Shown: in pieces, positions 35,334 to 44,380 of the stretch | Layout of the letters: each line of letters starts with the position of its first letter | How positions within the stretch are numbered: the stretch's first letter is position 1 | Assembly: GCA_050732395.1 (NCBI GenBank) | Contig: JBOHQX010000332.1 | Span: forward strand, 8,020-72,019 | Source of the DNA: JBIOXB01 sp050732395 | GTDB taxonomy: Bacteria > Zhuqueibacterota > Zhuqueibacteria > Zhuqueibacterales > Zhuqueibacteraceae | DNA: 64,000 nt | Direction of reading: 5' to 3' | Notes under the pieces: model-generated | What the model saw: the letters and a program-made list of their open reading frames with translations, nothing else | Databases searched by the model: none | What the model was told of the DNA's origin: nothing | Made by a program: the position numbers and the translations under genes

Positions 35334-37232
35334 ATGTGCGGAATCTGTGGCTTTACAAGAGGTGAGTTTTCGCTCGAACGCTCCAGCTCACTCTTGCAAG
35401 AGATGTGCCGATTACTGGATTATCGCGGTCCGGATGACGAAGGTGTTTATGTCGATGATCAAGTTGCCCTCGGACATCGGCGGCTAAGCATTATCGATTT
35501 GAGTCCGGCCGGCCATCAACCGATGTCCACGGCAGAAGGCGCGTTGTGGATCACATTCAACGGTGAAATTTACAATTTTCTCGAGCTGAGAAAGGAGCTG
35601 GAGGGCCGTGGCTGCCGCTTTCGCACGCGTTCCGATACCGAAGTGATTCTCAAGGCATACGAGATTTTCGGCGAGAATTGCCTCCAATATCTCAATGGGA
35701 TGTTTGCGTTTGCCATTTGGGATCGTCCACGGCGCAGACTGCTGCTGGCCCGCGACCGCCTGGGAAAGAAGCCGCTCTACTACTATCATCAGGGCGAAAG
35801 GCTTATCTTTGCTTCGGAAATGAAGGCCATTCTCGCCCTGCCGGAGGTCCCGCGCGAGATCGACATGGCGGCGATGAACTTCTATTTGACCTACGGCTAC
35901 GTCCCGGCGCCCATGTCCATTTTCAAGCATATCCGCAAAGTTCAGGAGGCGGGTTATCTCGTTTATCAAAGCGGCCGCATTGATGAGAGAGTCTATTGGG
36001 AGCTGCCGCAGCCGGAACAACTGAACGGCAACCAAGAGCGCGCACACACGGAAGAAGAGTATGCGCAGGAGCTGGAGGCGCTCCTTGCCGACGCCGTCCG
36101 TTGCCGCATGATCAGCGATGTTCCTCTCGGTGCTTTTCTGAGCGGCGGCCTGGACTCCAGCGCTATCGTCGCGATGATGGCCAAATGCAGCAACCAACCA
36201 GTTCGGACCTTTACCATTGATTTTGCCGAAAAGACATTTTCCGAGGTTGATGACGCCCGTGCCGTGGCCGACCATTGCGGAACCCAACACCAAATACTGC
36301 AAGTTGCAACCGATGCGATCAACCTTCTGCCCGAACTGGTATGGCACTTTGATGAACCATTTGCCGACTCCTCCGCGATTCCAACATATTACGTCTCGAA
36401 GATGGCACGGGAGCGAGTCACCGTCATCCTTTCGGGCGACGGCGGCGACGAGCTGTTTGCGGGCTACTCTAGCTATCTGAAAAAGGATGAGCACAGCAAC
36501 TGGTTGCGCTTGCCCGCGGGCTTGCGACGAGTGGCATTTGGCAACCTCGCACGGGCCCTGCCGATTCAGGCGCCGGCGCGAAATTTTTTAAAATACGTCG
36601 GCGACGCTTCACCCGACGACGGCCCGCTGGCGCTCGGCCTGTTTCCTTATATCAAAGATGATATTCTGGCTGCGCCGGTCAGGCAGGAATTGCGGAAATA
36701 TGACGCCACTGCACCGCGCCAGGACGTTCTGGCCAAATTTGTCGCACCGGACAAATTGACGCGATTGCAACTGGCCGATATGAAGCTCTATCTGCCCGGC
36801 GATATTCTCGTGAAAGTCGATCGCATGAGCATGGCCCATTCACTGGAAACGCGCGCGCCATTGCTGGACTATCGACTAGTGGAGTTTGCCGTACGCCTGC
36901 CAGTATCACTCAAAATGCGTGAGGGAGTGAGCAAATACCTCCTCCGCAAAGTATTGTACCGTCATCTCCCGAAAGCCACCCTCGCAAAGAAGAAACAAGG
37001 CTTCGCTGTCCCCATTAATCAGTGGTTTCGGCGGGAATTGAGCGGCTTTGCGCGTGAAGTCCTGTTGGATGAGCGCTGCCGGCGCCGCGGCCTTTTTAAG
37101 CCAGAGGTTGTGCAGCGTGTGCTCAAATTTCACATTCAAGGGCGTCGCGACTTCGGAGAATGGATTTGGATGCTGCTCAATTTGGAATTGTGGTTTCAGA
37201 CGTATGTCGATGCAGCAACGCGGCGGATATAG
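35334..37232 (+). CDS. asnB: Asparagine synthase (glutamine-hydrolysing), AsnB type
   Basis: 632 residues. The N-terminal Cys2 in 'MCGICGF', 'DYRGPDDEG', 'NGEIYNF' and 'DTEVILKAYE' show an intact class II glutaminase. 'SGGLDSSAI' (270-278) and 'GDGGDELFAGY' mark the ATP-pyrophosphatase domain. Length and motifs match typical AsnB proteins, common in EPS loci where they make amide groups on uronic acids or other carboxylates. This is the second of four AsnB-like genes in the window. The flippase gene follows closely. Confidence 0.92.
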   Translation: MCGICGFTRGEFSLERSSSLLQEMCRLLDYRGPDDEGVYVDDQVALGHRRLSIIDLSPAGHQPMSTAEGALWITFNGEIYNFLELRKELEGRGCRFRTRSDTEVILKAYEIFGENCLQYLNGMFAFAIWDRPRRRLLLARDRLGKKPLYYYHQGERLIFASEMKAILALPEVPREIDMAAMNFYLTYGYVPAPMSIFKHIRKVQEAGYLVYQSGRIDERVYWELPQPEQLNGNQERAHTEEEYAQELEALLADAVRCRMISDVPLGAFLSGGLDSSAIVAMMAKCSNQPVRTFTIDFAEKTFSEVDDARAVADHCGTQHQILQVATDAINLLPELVWHFDEPFADSSAIPTYYVSKMARERVTVILSGDGGDELFAGYSSYLKKDEHSNWLRLPAGLRRVAFGNLARALPIQAPARNFLKYVGDASPDDGPLALGLFPYIKDDILAAPVRQELRKYDATAPRQDVLAKFVAPDKLTRLQLADMKLYLPGDILVKVDRMSMAHSLETRAPLLDYRLVEFAVRLPVSLKMREGVSKYLLRKVLYRHLPKATLAKKKQGFAVPINQWFRRELSGFAREVLLDERCRRRGLFKPEVVQRVLKFHIQGRRDFGEWIWMLLNLELWFQTYVDAATRRI

Positions 37233-37295
37233 GAGGCTTTCCTTGGTAGAACGACAGCTTTGCAAAGAGGGAGCCAGAGGGAATGGAGCCTGACC

Positions 37296-38780
37296 TTGCG
37301 TTCTTTTAAGGAGTTTATAAATCACACTTTTCACTATTTTGCTGGACAACTTTTAGTCATTGTCGCCGGTTTCATCTCGATGCCGATCATGACGCGGCTC
37401 TTGACCAAGGAACAATACGGGGTCATGAGCCTCGTATTCGTAACACTCGGGTGGCTTGGACCAATAGCACGCCTGGGCTTCCCTCCGGCCATCACCAGGT
37501 TTTATGCTGAATATGAGAAACAGGGCGAAGTGTTGCTGCGAAGCTTCTGTTCAAGCGTGCTGTTTGGAACGATTCTATCCGCAACCCTCGTCATGTTTGG
37601 GACCATTCTCGCCTCCCATGTCTTGGAGAATGACGGCTCCTTTGGTCATATCGGGCGTTACTTAAGAGTTGCTGCAATACTCATTCTCATTCGGCCGATA
37701 AACGGCGTGCTACAAGAAATTCGAAGAGCGGAGAAACGACACTTCATATTCAACCTCGCGGCCATTATCAGCAAGTATGGAACGCTATCTTGCACCATTG
37801 CCTTGCTCTATGTTTACAAGGACGTCATGGGGGCCTTCATTGGAGCGATCATTGCCGAGGGACTCGTTCTTGTCATTCTCTTGACTCATCTCGTAATGGA
37901 TAGGCAAATTGGCCTTGTAAGAATCTCACGTGAAATCCTTCGCTTAACAAACAAATATGGCTTTCCTTTGGTTCTTGTTGGCTCCTCGGCAACAATTCTG
38001 GATTTCGGTGATCGCTATGTGATTCAGTATTTTCTGAATTCTGAGGCCGTAGCCAATTACTCGGTGGCCTACGATCTATCAAACTTTCTGGCCGGCTTCC
38101 TCTTAACACCAATTCGATTGGCGATCGTCCCCATTGTCTTTTCTCTTTGGACGGAGAAAGGCGATGAGGCCACCACGGCGTTTACCACCAGAGCCTTAAA
38201 ACTCATTTTCTTGTTGATCATTCCTACTATTCTGGGCTTTTCAGTTCTTGGGAAGGAAATCCTCACCCTTCTGGCCTCTGCAAAATATGCCGACAGCGGC
38301 GGGCTGATTCCCTATGTTATTGCCGGACTTCTGATCGGTGAAACAAACTTTCTGCTGACCTCAGGCTTGCGAACGCAGAAAAAGACAGGGATCCTTGCGT
38401 GGATAACCATTGCCTCCGGCGTCTTGAACGTTATTCTCAATTGCATCTTTGTGCCATATTACGGCATAAAAAGCTCCGCGATTATCACGCTGTTTTCATA
38501 TCTCTTGCACACCACGGTCTGTTATAAAGTCTCTTCAAGATATCTGGTCATGCGCATGGATTTCAAATCGATGTTCAGGGCAACGGCGGCTTCCATCGTC
38601 ATGATCATTCTGATTCTGATGATTGGCGAGGTTGTCCCCAACGCTCTCCTCAATCTTGGTATTAAGATTGTGATTGGCGCTCTTTGCTATGGCGTTCTGT
38701 TACTGTTGCTTGATCGGGAGCTCAGAAATGAGCTGCTGGCATTCATAAAGAACAAGAAATCTTCTCTCACGGCAGCTTGA
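37296..38780 (+). CDS. Wzx-type oligosaccharide flippase
   Basis: About 494 residues with 12-14 hydrophobic helices. The N-terminus 'YFAGQLLVIVAGFISMPIMT' and 'RLLTKEQYGVMSLVF' is typical of polysaccharide biosynthesis flippases of the MOP superfamily, which move undecaprenyl-linked repeat units across the inner membrane. The start is uncertain: TTG at 37296 has GGAG eight bases upstream and begins close to the first helix, whereas TTG at 37260 adds 12 polar residues. It is the only flippase in the window, so it probably serves the whole locus. Confidence 0.88.
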   Translation: MRSFKEFINHTFHYFAGQLLVIVAGFISMPIMTRLLTKEQYGVMSLVFVTLGWLGPIARLGFPPAITRFYAEYEKQGEVLLRSFCSSVLFGTILSATLVMFGTILASHVLENDGSFGHIGRYLRVAAILILIRPINGVLQEIRRAEKRHFIFNLAAIISKYGTLSCTIALLYVYKDVMGAFIGAIIAEGLVLVILLTHLVMDRQIGLVRISREILRLTNKYGFPLVLVGSSATILDFGDRYVIQYFLNSEAVANYSVAYDLSNFLAGFLLTPIRLAIVPIVFSLWTEKGDEATTAFTTRALKLIFLLIIPTILGFSVLGKEILTLLASAKYADSGGLIPYVIAGLLIGETNFLLTSGLRTQKKTGILAWITIASGVLNVILNCIFVPYYGIKSSAIITLFSYLLHTTVCYKVSSRYLVMRMDFKSMFRATAASIVMIILILMIGEVVPNALLNLGIKIVIGALCYGVLLLLLDRELRNELLAFIKNKKSSLTAA

Positions 38781-38813
38781 CTTTGCCCTAAAACAGGAAG
38801 CGGCAATAGTTTT

Positions 38814-40694
38814 ATGGAAGGCATTTGTGGCTTGATTTCCTGCGATGACCAGCGCGTGGATTTTTCCTCCTCAATCGATCAAATGGCGCGCTGCCTGTCG
38901 GATGGAGAGCCGTTACAATTTACGAAAATAATCGGAAGCAATTGGGCCCTGGCCTGTGCGGGCTGGAGTGAGCCGTACTGGCGTCCCATTACATTTGCGC
39001 ATCAGGTTGATCATTTGACGATTGCCGGCGTGGCGGACATCCACAACCTTGCCGAGCTTGCCTGGAGGCACGGCATGTCCGCGGAAAACGTTGGAGCACT
39101 TCTGCTGGCGGGTTTTCGCGCCAATGCACAAGACTGGCTGTTGCAGATCCGCGGCAGCTTCGCTCTCATTTTGATCGACTCGAACACGCGGCGCTGTATG
39201 GCGGCCACGGACCGCGTCGGGATCCGGCCATTGTACTGGCGCCGGGAAGGAAACCGGTATTATCTCGGCTCGCGCATCAGTGCCATTCGTCAAGTCTGCC
39301 CGTCGCTGCAAGTCGACGGCGGCGCGATATACGCGTACATGCAACACAGCATGATTCCGTCACCGTACACCATCTACCAAGACGTGCAGAAGCTGGAAGC
39401 GGGCCACTGCTTGCACGCCGAAGCACGGCGGCACAATTTGATGCGGTATTGGGACATTTCAGTCTCACCCAAGCTGCATGAAAGTGAAGCGACGATCGCC
39501 GGGAAAGTTCATAGTCAGATCGACCAGGCCACGGCCATCATGAAAAATGGCCTGGCGACGGAAAAAGAGTTGGGCTGCTTCTTGAGCGGTGGCACCGACA
39601 GCAGCTCGATTTGCGGTTTGTTGAGTAAGCGCATGCAACCGGTGGCGGCCTATTCTATCGGCTTTCCGGAAAACGGCTACGACGAAATGTTTTACGCGCG
39701 GGTTGCGGCCAAAGCGTTTGGTTTGGCTCATCACGAGTATTATGTCCAGCCCGATGACGTGCTCTCCTTGCTCCCCGGCATTGTCGCGGCCTATGACGAG
39801 CCGTTTGGCAACGCCTCCGCCATTCCCACGCACTTTTGCGTGAAATCTGCGGCCGCTAACGGTGTGCGGTATATGCTGGCCGGCGACGGCGGAGACGAGA
39901 TTTTTGGCGGCAATGAACGCTACGGCACCCAGCAGCTCTTTCGAAATTATTTCAAGCTCCCCGGGCTTTTGCGCGCCGGCGTGCTGGAACCATTGCTCCT
40001 GCACCGTTTAGAAAAGGTGCCGCTGGAGCTTTTTCGCAAAGCCGGCAGCTATATTCGCCGCGCCAAGATGCCGGAGGTCGAGCGCATCGAATCCTATCGC
40101 TATGTCACCGACGCCGAGCTGTTCACTTCGTCCTTTCTGGCGTCGTGCCATGGCAAGGCGATCAACGCCGTTTCGGCAATGCATTTCAACCGCCTGCCGG
40201 AGGCGGCCCTGCTGGATCGCCATTTGTACATGGACATGAAAATGACGATTAGCGACAATGATTTGCGCAAAGTCTCGCGGATGTGCGATCTCGCGCACAC
40301 GCGCATCCGTTATCCGATGCTCGATCATCAGGTTATTGATTTGGGATTTCACCTCCCTACAGACCTGAAACTAAAGGGTACCCAGGGGCTGCGGTATATT
40401 TTCAAAAAAGCGTTCGGCAATTTGCTGCCACAAGAAATCTTGACAAAACAAAAGCACGGTTTTGGCCTGCCGATTTCACAGTGGCTGCGTGGCAATACGC
40501 GCATCAAGCAATTCGCCCATGATCTGCTCTTTGATCAACGGCACCTTCATCGCGGCTATTTCAACCCCCAATTCATCCACAAACTCTGGGACTTGCAGCT
40601 CCATGACGCCACGCCCTATTACGGCACGATCGTTTGGCAGCTCGTGATGCTGGAAGCCTGGCATCGTGTACACCTGGAGGGTGCGCAATTCTAG
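38814..40694 (+). CDS. Asparagine synthase homologue with degenerate glutaminase domain (Cys2 replaced by Glu)
   Basis: 626 residues. The fold is clearly AsnB: ATP-pyrophosphatase loop 'SGGTDSSSI' (258-266), 'AGDGGDEIFGGNERYG' and 'TKQKHGFGLPISQWL'. The N-terminus reads 'MEGICG', so the catalytic Cys2 is Glu. The partner motifs are also gone: no 'HRGPD', no 'NGEIYN', no 'DTEV'. It cannot release ammonia from glutamine in the normal way. Known AsnB relatives that lost this site use another nucleophile (beta-lactam synthetase, lasso peptide cyclase) or free ammonia. It is the first gene of module B and lies 25 bases before the ACP. Confidence 0.9.
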   Translation: MEGICGLISCDDQRVDFSSSIDQMARCLSDGEPLQFTKIIGSNWALACAGWSEPYWRPITFAHQVDHLTIAGVADIHNLAELAWRHGMSAENVGALLLAGFRANAQDWLLQIRGSFALILIDSNTRRCMAATDRVGIRPLYWRREGNRYYLGSRISAIRQVCPSLQVDGGAIYAYMQHSMIPSPYTIYQDVQKLEAGHCLHAEARRHNLMRYWDISVSPKLHESEATIAGKVHSQIDQATAIMKNGLATEKELGCFLSGGTDSSSICGLLSKRMQPVAAYSIGFPENGYDEMFYARVAAKAFGLAHHEYYVQPDDVLSLLPGIVAAYDEPFGNASAIPTHFCVKSAAANGVRYMLAGDGGDEIFGGNERYGTQQLFRNYFKLPGLLRAGVLEPLLLHRLEKVPLELFRKAGSYIRRAKMPEVERIESYRYVTDAELFTSSFLASCHGKAINAVSAMHFNRLPEAALLDRHLYMDMKMTISDNDLRKVSRMCDLAHTRIRYPMLDHQVIDLGFHLPTDLKLKGTQGLRYIFKKAFGNLLPQEILTKQKHGFGLPISQWLRGNTRIKQFAHDLLFDQRHLHRGYFNPQFIHKLWDLQLHDATPYYGTIVWQLVMLEAWHRVHLEGAQF

Positions 40695-40719
40695 TGATTC
40701 ATGACAAGCAGGAGAACCT

Positions 40720-40965
40720 ATGAGCAGACAAGTGATGGCTGAAGTCAAAGAGGTGATCAGCAAGAGTGTGCGCGCCGGCCTGGTGGCCGAAGCCATGTCG
40801 GATGATTTCAAACTGGCGGGAAACATTCTGGACTCAATGGCGGTCACAAATCTGATCTTGGCGCTGGAAGAGCATTTTGGCGTCAATTTTGAGGATGAGG
40901 AGCTATCGGCAGAAGCGTTCGAGACCGTAGCTTCATTGTCGAATCTTGTAGCACAAAAACTTTGA
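40720..40965 (+). CDS. Acyl carrier protein (module B)
   Basis: 81 residues, acidic, with the phosphopantetheine serine at Ser39 in 'NILDSMAV'. AGGAG lies seven bases before the ATG. The gene order ACP, hydrolase 2, hydrolase 1, acyl-CoA ligase, PLP decarboxylase is that of exosortase A-associated EPS loci. It is only distantly similar to the module A carrier, so the two probably serve different ligases. Confidence 0.9.
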   Translation: MSRQVMAEVKEVISKSVRAGLVAEAMSDDFKLAGNILDSMAVTNLILALEEHFGVNFEDEELSAEAFETVASLSNLVAQKL

Positions 40966-40972
40966 CCCAACG

Positions 40973-41803
40973 ATGGTTGAAGGGCAAGAGAAAATATTTT
41001 TCTTTGAAGGCAGAAAACACAAAAAACTGCTGGGCTTTCTACACCTGCCGGCCAGGAGTCGCGGTACGACGGGTATCCTGTATTGCCATGCTTTTGGCGA
41101 GGAAAAGAACTGTTCACATGCGGTGATCGCCAAGGCGGCTCGTGCCTTTGTCCGGCAGGGCCTCCCGGTTATGCGCTTCGATTTTGGCGGTTGCGGTGAT
41201 AGCGAAGGCGTTTTGGAGGAAGTCACTCTCGAAGACTGGCGCAACGAAATTGAAGAGGCGATCACAATCTTCAAAGCCGAGGCGAAAGTGGAGAGCGTTG
41301 CACTGTGGGGATTGCGTCACGGTGCCGGCCTGGCTTTGCTGCAGGCCGGCAAAGCTCAGGAGACCCCTTTTGTCATTCTTTGGCATCCGGTGATCGAATT
41401 CAAAGACTATATTCATCAGTTTTTGCGGCAATTGGTCGGTACCGCATTGGTCGGAACGACACAAGAAAAGGATTCGGTCAGGTCGATGGTGGCTCAATTG
41501 CAGGCCGGACGGTCTGTCGAAGTCACCGGATACACCATCACCCCGGAGCTCTATACGAGTTTCGTGACCATTGGAGATCTGCCTCGGCGAACCAAGGTCG
41601 ACTGTCCATTGTTTGTCGCCTCCGTTTCCATGATGGATAAAGCGCCACTGGCTTTGGAAAAATTTGCCGCGAACTTGGCGGCTGAAGCGAAACCGGTTAT
41701 TTTTACCCACGTACATGCCGAACCCTTTTGGGATAGGTACTGGTGTTGGGAGTCGCCTGATCTGACGGCGAGAACGATAGATTGGATCAATGCATTGCAG
41801 TGA
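40973..41803 (+). CDS. Exosortase A-associated hydrolase 2-like alpha/beta hydrolase (module B)
   Basis: 276 residues. 'GILYCHAFGEEKNCSHAVIA' and 'VMRFDFGGCGDSEGV' match its module A paralogue. The elbow is 'WGLRHGA', with Arg115 in place of the catalytic serine. Conservation of Arg in both copies indicates a family trait rather than a random loss. It starts seven bases after the ACP stop and overlaps the next gene by 14 bases. Confidence 0.84.
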   Translation: MVEGQEKIFFFEGRKHKKLLGFLHLPARSRGTTGILYCHAFGEEKNCSHAVIAKAARAFVRQGLPVMRFDFGGCGDSEGVLEEVTLEDWRNEIEEAITIFKAEAKVESVALWGLRHGAGLALLQAGKAQETPFVILWHPVIEFKDYIHQFLRQLVGTALVGTTQEKDSVRSMVAQLQAGRSVEVTGYTITPELYTSFVTIGDLPRRTKVDCPLFVASVSMMDKAPLALEKFAANLAAEAKPVIFTHVHAEPFWDRYWCWESPDLTARTIDWINALQ

Positions 41804-42728
41804 GGTCGTCGTTCGCTTGGAGAAACCTGTTCAGTTTGCGCTTGGTCATAAGCTTCTATATGGCATCCTGCATTTGCCTGTACGAGAGCATGACGTTGTT
41901 AAAATCGTTCTCATGGTGATCGGCGGGCCTCAAACACGCGTGGGTAGCCACCGCTTGTACGCCCAGCTTGCGAGGGCGCTTTGTGACGAAGGCGTGGCCG
42001 TCTATCGCTTCGATTATGAAGGGATGGGAGATAGTGAAGGAAATTTTGTCGGATTCGAATTCGCCGGACCCTCGATTCGAGCCGCAATGGATTATCTCTT
42101 CGGGACCCTATCGTCTCTGCAGGAGGCCATTGTTTGGTCCTTGTGCGACGGCGCGGCGGCAAGCGTCATGTATGCTCCAAGTGATCGCCAGCGCATCACC
42201 GCGATGATCTTATGCAACCCTTACGTCCACACCGAACAGGGACAGGCGAAGACCATTCTCAGACACTACTATATCCGGCGCTTATTGGACGGGGAATTCT
42301 GGCAAAAGGTTTTTTCATTCCGTTTCGACGCCGGTGCCTCCTTTCGTTCTTTTCGCGACCTGGTGCAAAAGACGCGATCCCGGGCGAACGGCGCAGCAAC
42401 CGGCGGCGAGCCCAAGCCTCCTGAACCGCTGCCCGACCGTGTCATCCGAGGGCTTTGCGCCTTTAACCGTCCCGTCCGGGTTTTGCTGAGCACGAATGAT
42501 CTGACGGCAATGGAGTTTCGTGACTTGCTGCAAAGCCGTGCAGAAGTGCAACCGTTGTTGCGCAACAAGACCCTGACTCTGCAATTCATCGAGGGTGCCG
42601 ACCATACTTTTTCCAATCGGGAAGCCAAACGCCTGGCCTTGGCGCAAACTCTCGCTGCCCTGCGGGCGTTTGATCAGGCTCAGACGCCGGCAGGCATGCC
42701 GGGCCGCATGCAAGTTATCCCCGCTTAG
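41790..42728 (+). CDS. Exosortase A-associated hydrolase 1-like alpha/beta hydrolase (module B)
   Basis: 312 residues. 'VIGGPQTRVGSHRLYAQLAR' and 'VYRFDYEGMGDSEGN' resemble the module A copy. The nucleophile elbow 'WSLCDGAA' carries Cys119. A possible general base His is in 'GADHTFSNRE'. As in module A it directly follows the Arg-elbow hydrolase, so the pair may work as a heteromer or in sequence on an ACP-bound acyl group. It has a 14-base overlap with the upstream gene. Confidence 0.84.
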   Translation: MHCSEVVVRLEKPVQFALGHKLLYGILHLPVREHDVVKIVLMVIGGPQTRVGSHRLYAQLARALCDEGVAVYRFDYEGMGDSEGNFVGFEFAGPSIRAAMDYLFGTLSSLQEAIVWSLCDGAAASVMYAPSDRQRITAMILCNPYVHTEQGQAKTILRHYYIRRLLDGEFWQKVFSFRFDAGASFRSFRDLVQKTRSRANGAATGGEPKPPEPLPDRVIRGLCAFNRPVRVLLSTNDLTAMEFRDLLQSRAEVQPLLRNKTLTLQFIEGADHTFSNREAKRLALAQTLAALRAFDQAQTPAGMPGRMQVIPA

Positions 42729-42765
42729 AAGTTTCAAAAAAAGACTCTTTCTTATTGATGAGGTT

Positions 42766-44376
42766 ATGGTGGCCAGACTACTTCACGAGCTGCTTCTGCA
42801 CAGCGCCGAGCGCGTTCCAGACCGACCAGCCGTGCTTTGCAAAGATGAGCGTCTAACTTTCGAGCAAATCGCGCACGCAAGCCAAACGCTTGCGGGAGTT
42901 TTGAGGAACGAAGGCATCCGAAAAGGCGATCGCGTCGCCTTCTGGCTTGAAAAACGCTTTGAGAAGGTCATTTCCATCTTCGGGATTTCCGTGGCCGGAG
43001 GCGTCATGGTCCCGATCAAGCGGCTCTCGCATGTGAATCAGGCGGCGTACATAATCAACAATTGCGGCGCCAAATTGTTGATTACCACGGCCGCACGTTT
43101 CAAGGAGCTCGCGACAGAACTTGCCGGAATGTCCACCCTCACAACCATCCTCATCATTGATTCAGGCTCGACCACGGAAGGAGTCGTGGGCCATTCCATC
43201 AGACTGATCGACTGGACGGAAGCCCTCGGCAGTCGAGCCGAAAGCGGGCGCATCAGTGACCGGATCGTCGAAAATGATCTGGCCGCCATTCTTTACACCT
43301 CCGGCTCGACCGGGCGCCCGAAAGGCGTGGCGCTGAGCCACTGCAATATTGTCTCCGGCACCAAGATCGTGTGCGAGTATCTCGGGATCCATGAGAATGA
43401 TCGCCTGCTCAGCGTCCTTTCGTTCGGCTTCGACTACGGCTTGAATCAATTGACCACGTCGATCTTTTGCGGCGCAAAGATTGTGTTGCTGGATCACCTC
43501 TTTTCCAAGGACCTCATTCACGCCGTGCAGAAATATGAGATCACCGGCCTTGCGGCCGTTGCGGCGACGTGGCTGCAGCTTCTGCAAATTCCGTGGGACG
43601 GCGAGCAACTGCCCAGCCTGCGTTATATCACCAACTCCGGCGGCGCAATTCCCGAAAACTACGTGCGGGAGCTGAGAAAACGCCTGCCCAAAACTTCGAT
43701 CTTTTTGATGTATGGCTTGACTGAAGCCTTTCGCTCGACTTATCTGGATCCTCGCCTGGTCGATTCCAAACCGGCTTCGATTGGCAAAGCCATCCCGGGA
43801 AACGAGATTCTGGTTCTGAATGAGCATGATCAGCCCGTCGGGCCCGGGCAGATCGGCGAGCTGGTACATCGCGGCCCGGTCGTCGCCCAAGGCTATTGGG
43901 GCGATCCGGAGCTGACCGCCGCTCGTTACCGGCGCAACCCGATGCAACCCAAGGAAATTCCCATTCCCGAGATGGTGGTCTATTCCGGGGATTACGTCAA
44001 AAAGGATGAAGAAGGTTTTTTGTATTTTGTCGGCCGTAAGGACGAGATGATCAAATGCGCAGGCAACCGCATCAGCCCGACGGAGGTGGAAGAAGTCCTA
44101 TACGCCACCGGAAAAATTCAAGACGCCGTGGTGATGGGACTCCCGCACGAGATCTACGGCGAAATCATCAAAGCCGTGGTCGCACCGCGCCCCCAAACGT
44201 CGATCACAATGGACGAGTTGTTGTCGCATTGCAGGAAGATGTTGCCCCCTTATATGATTCCTCACGATCTCGAGATACGTTCGGAGCTGCCGCGCAACGC
44301 CAACGGCAAGCTGGATCGCGCGGCGATCAGAAAGCAAATACTCGAGGGGCTTGGACTTCAAAAGAGGGTGGATTGA
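42766..44376 (+). CDS. Acyl-CoA ligase (AMP-forming), exosortase A-associated type
   Basis: 536 residues from the ATG at 42766; the frame open from 42595 overlaps the previous gene and is not used. The AMP-binding signature is 'LYTSGSTGRPKG' (176-187), with later 'MYGLTEAFRSTYLD', 'YSGDYVKKDEEGFLYFVGR' and the C-terminal catalytic lysine region 'RNANGKLDRAAI'. It resembles TIGR03098. Expected role: adenylate a small carboxylic or amino acid and load it on the module B ACP. The next gene starts four bases after its stop. Confidence 0.9.
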   Translation: MVARLLHELLLHSAERVPDRPAVLCKDERLTFEQIAHASQTLAGVLRNEGIRKGDRVAFWLEKRFEKVISIFGISVAGGVMVPIKRLSHVNQAAYIINNCGAKLLITTAARFKELATELAGMSTLTTILIIDSGSTTEGVVGHSIRLIDWTEALGSRAESGRISDRIVENDLAAILYTSGSTGRPKGVALSHCNIVSGTKIVCEYLGIHENDRLLSVLSFGFDYGLNQLTTSIFCGAKIVLLDHLFSKDLIHAVQKYEITGLAAVAATWLQLLQIPWDGEQLPSLRYITNSGGAIPENYVRELRKRLPKTSIFLMYGLTEAFRSTYLDPRLVDSKPASIGKAIPGNEILVLNEHDQPVGPGQIGELVHRGPVVAQGYWGDPELTAARYRRNPMQPKEIPIPEMVVYSGDYVKKDEEGFLYFVGRKDEMIKCAGNRISPTEVEEVLYATGKIQDAVVMGLPHEIYGEIIKAVVAPRPQTSITMDELLSHCRKMLPPYMIPHDLEIRSELPRNANGKLDRAAIRKQILEGLGLQKRVD

Positions 44377-44380
44377 TCGC

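Noticed and set aside
35484..36494. 336-residue minus-strand frame
   Set aside because: It lies wholly opposite the well-supported asparagine synthase gene and shows no family motifs; it is a codon-bias shadow.
43162..43947. 261-residue minus-strand frame
   Set aside because: It is opposite the acyl-CoA ligase, has no recognisable domain and no ribosome binding site of note.
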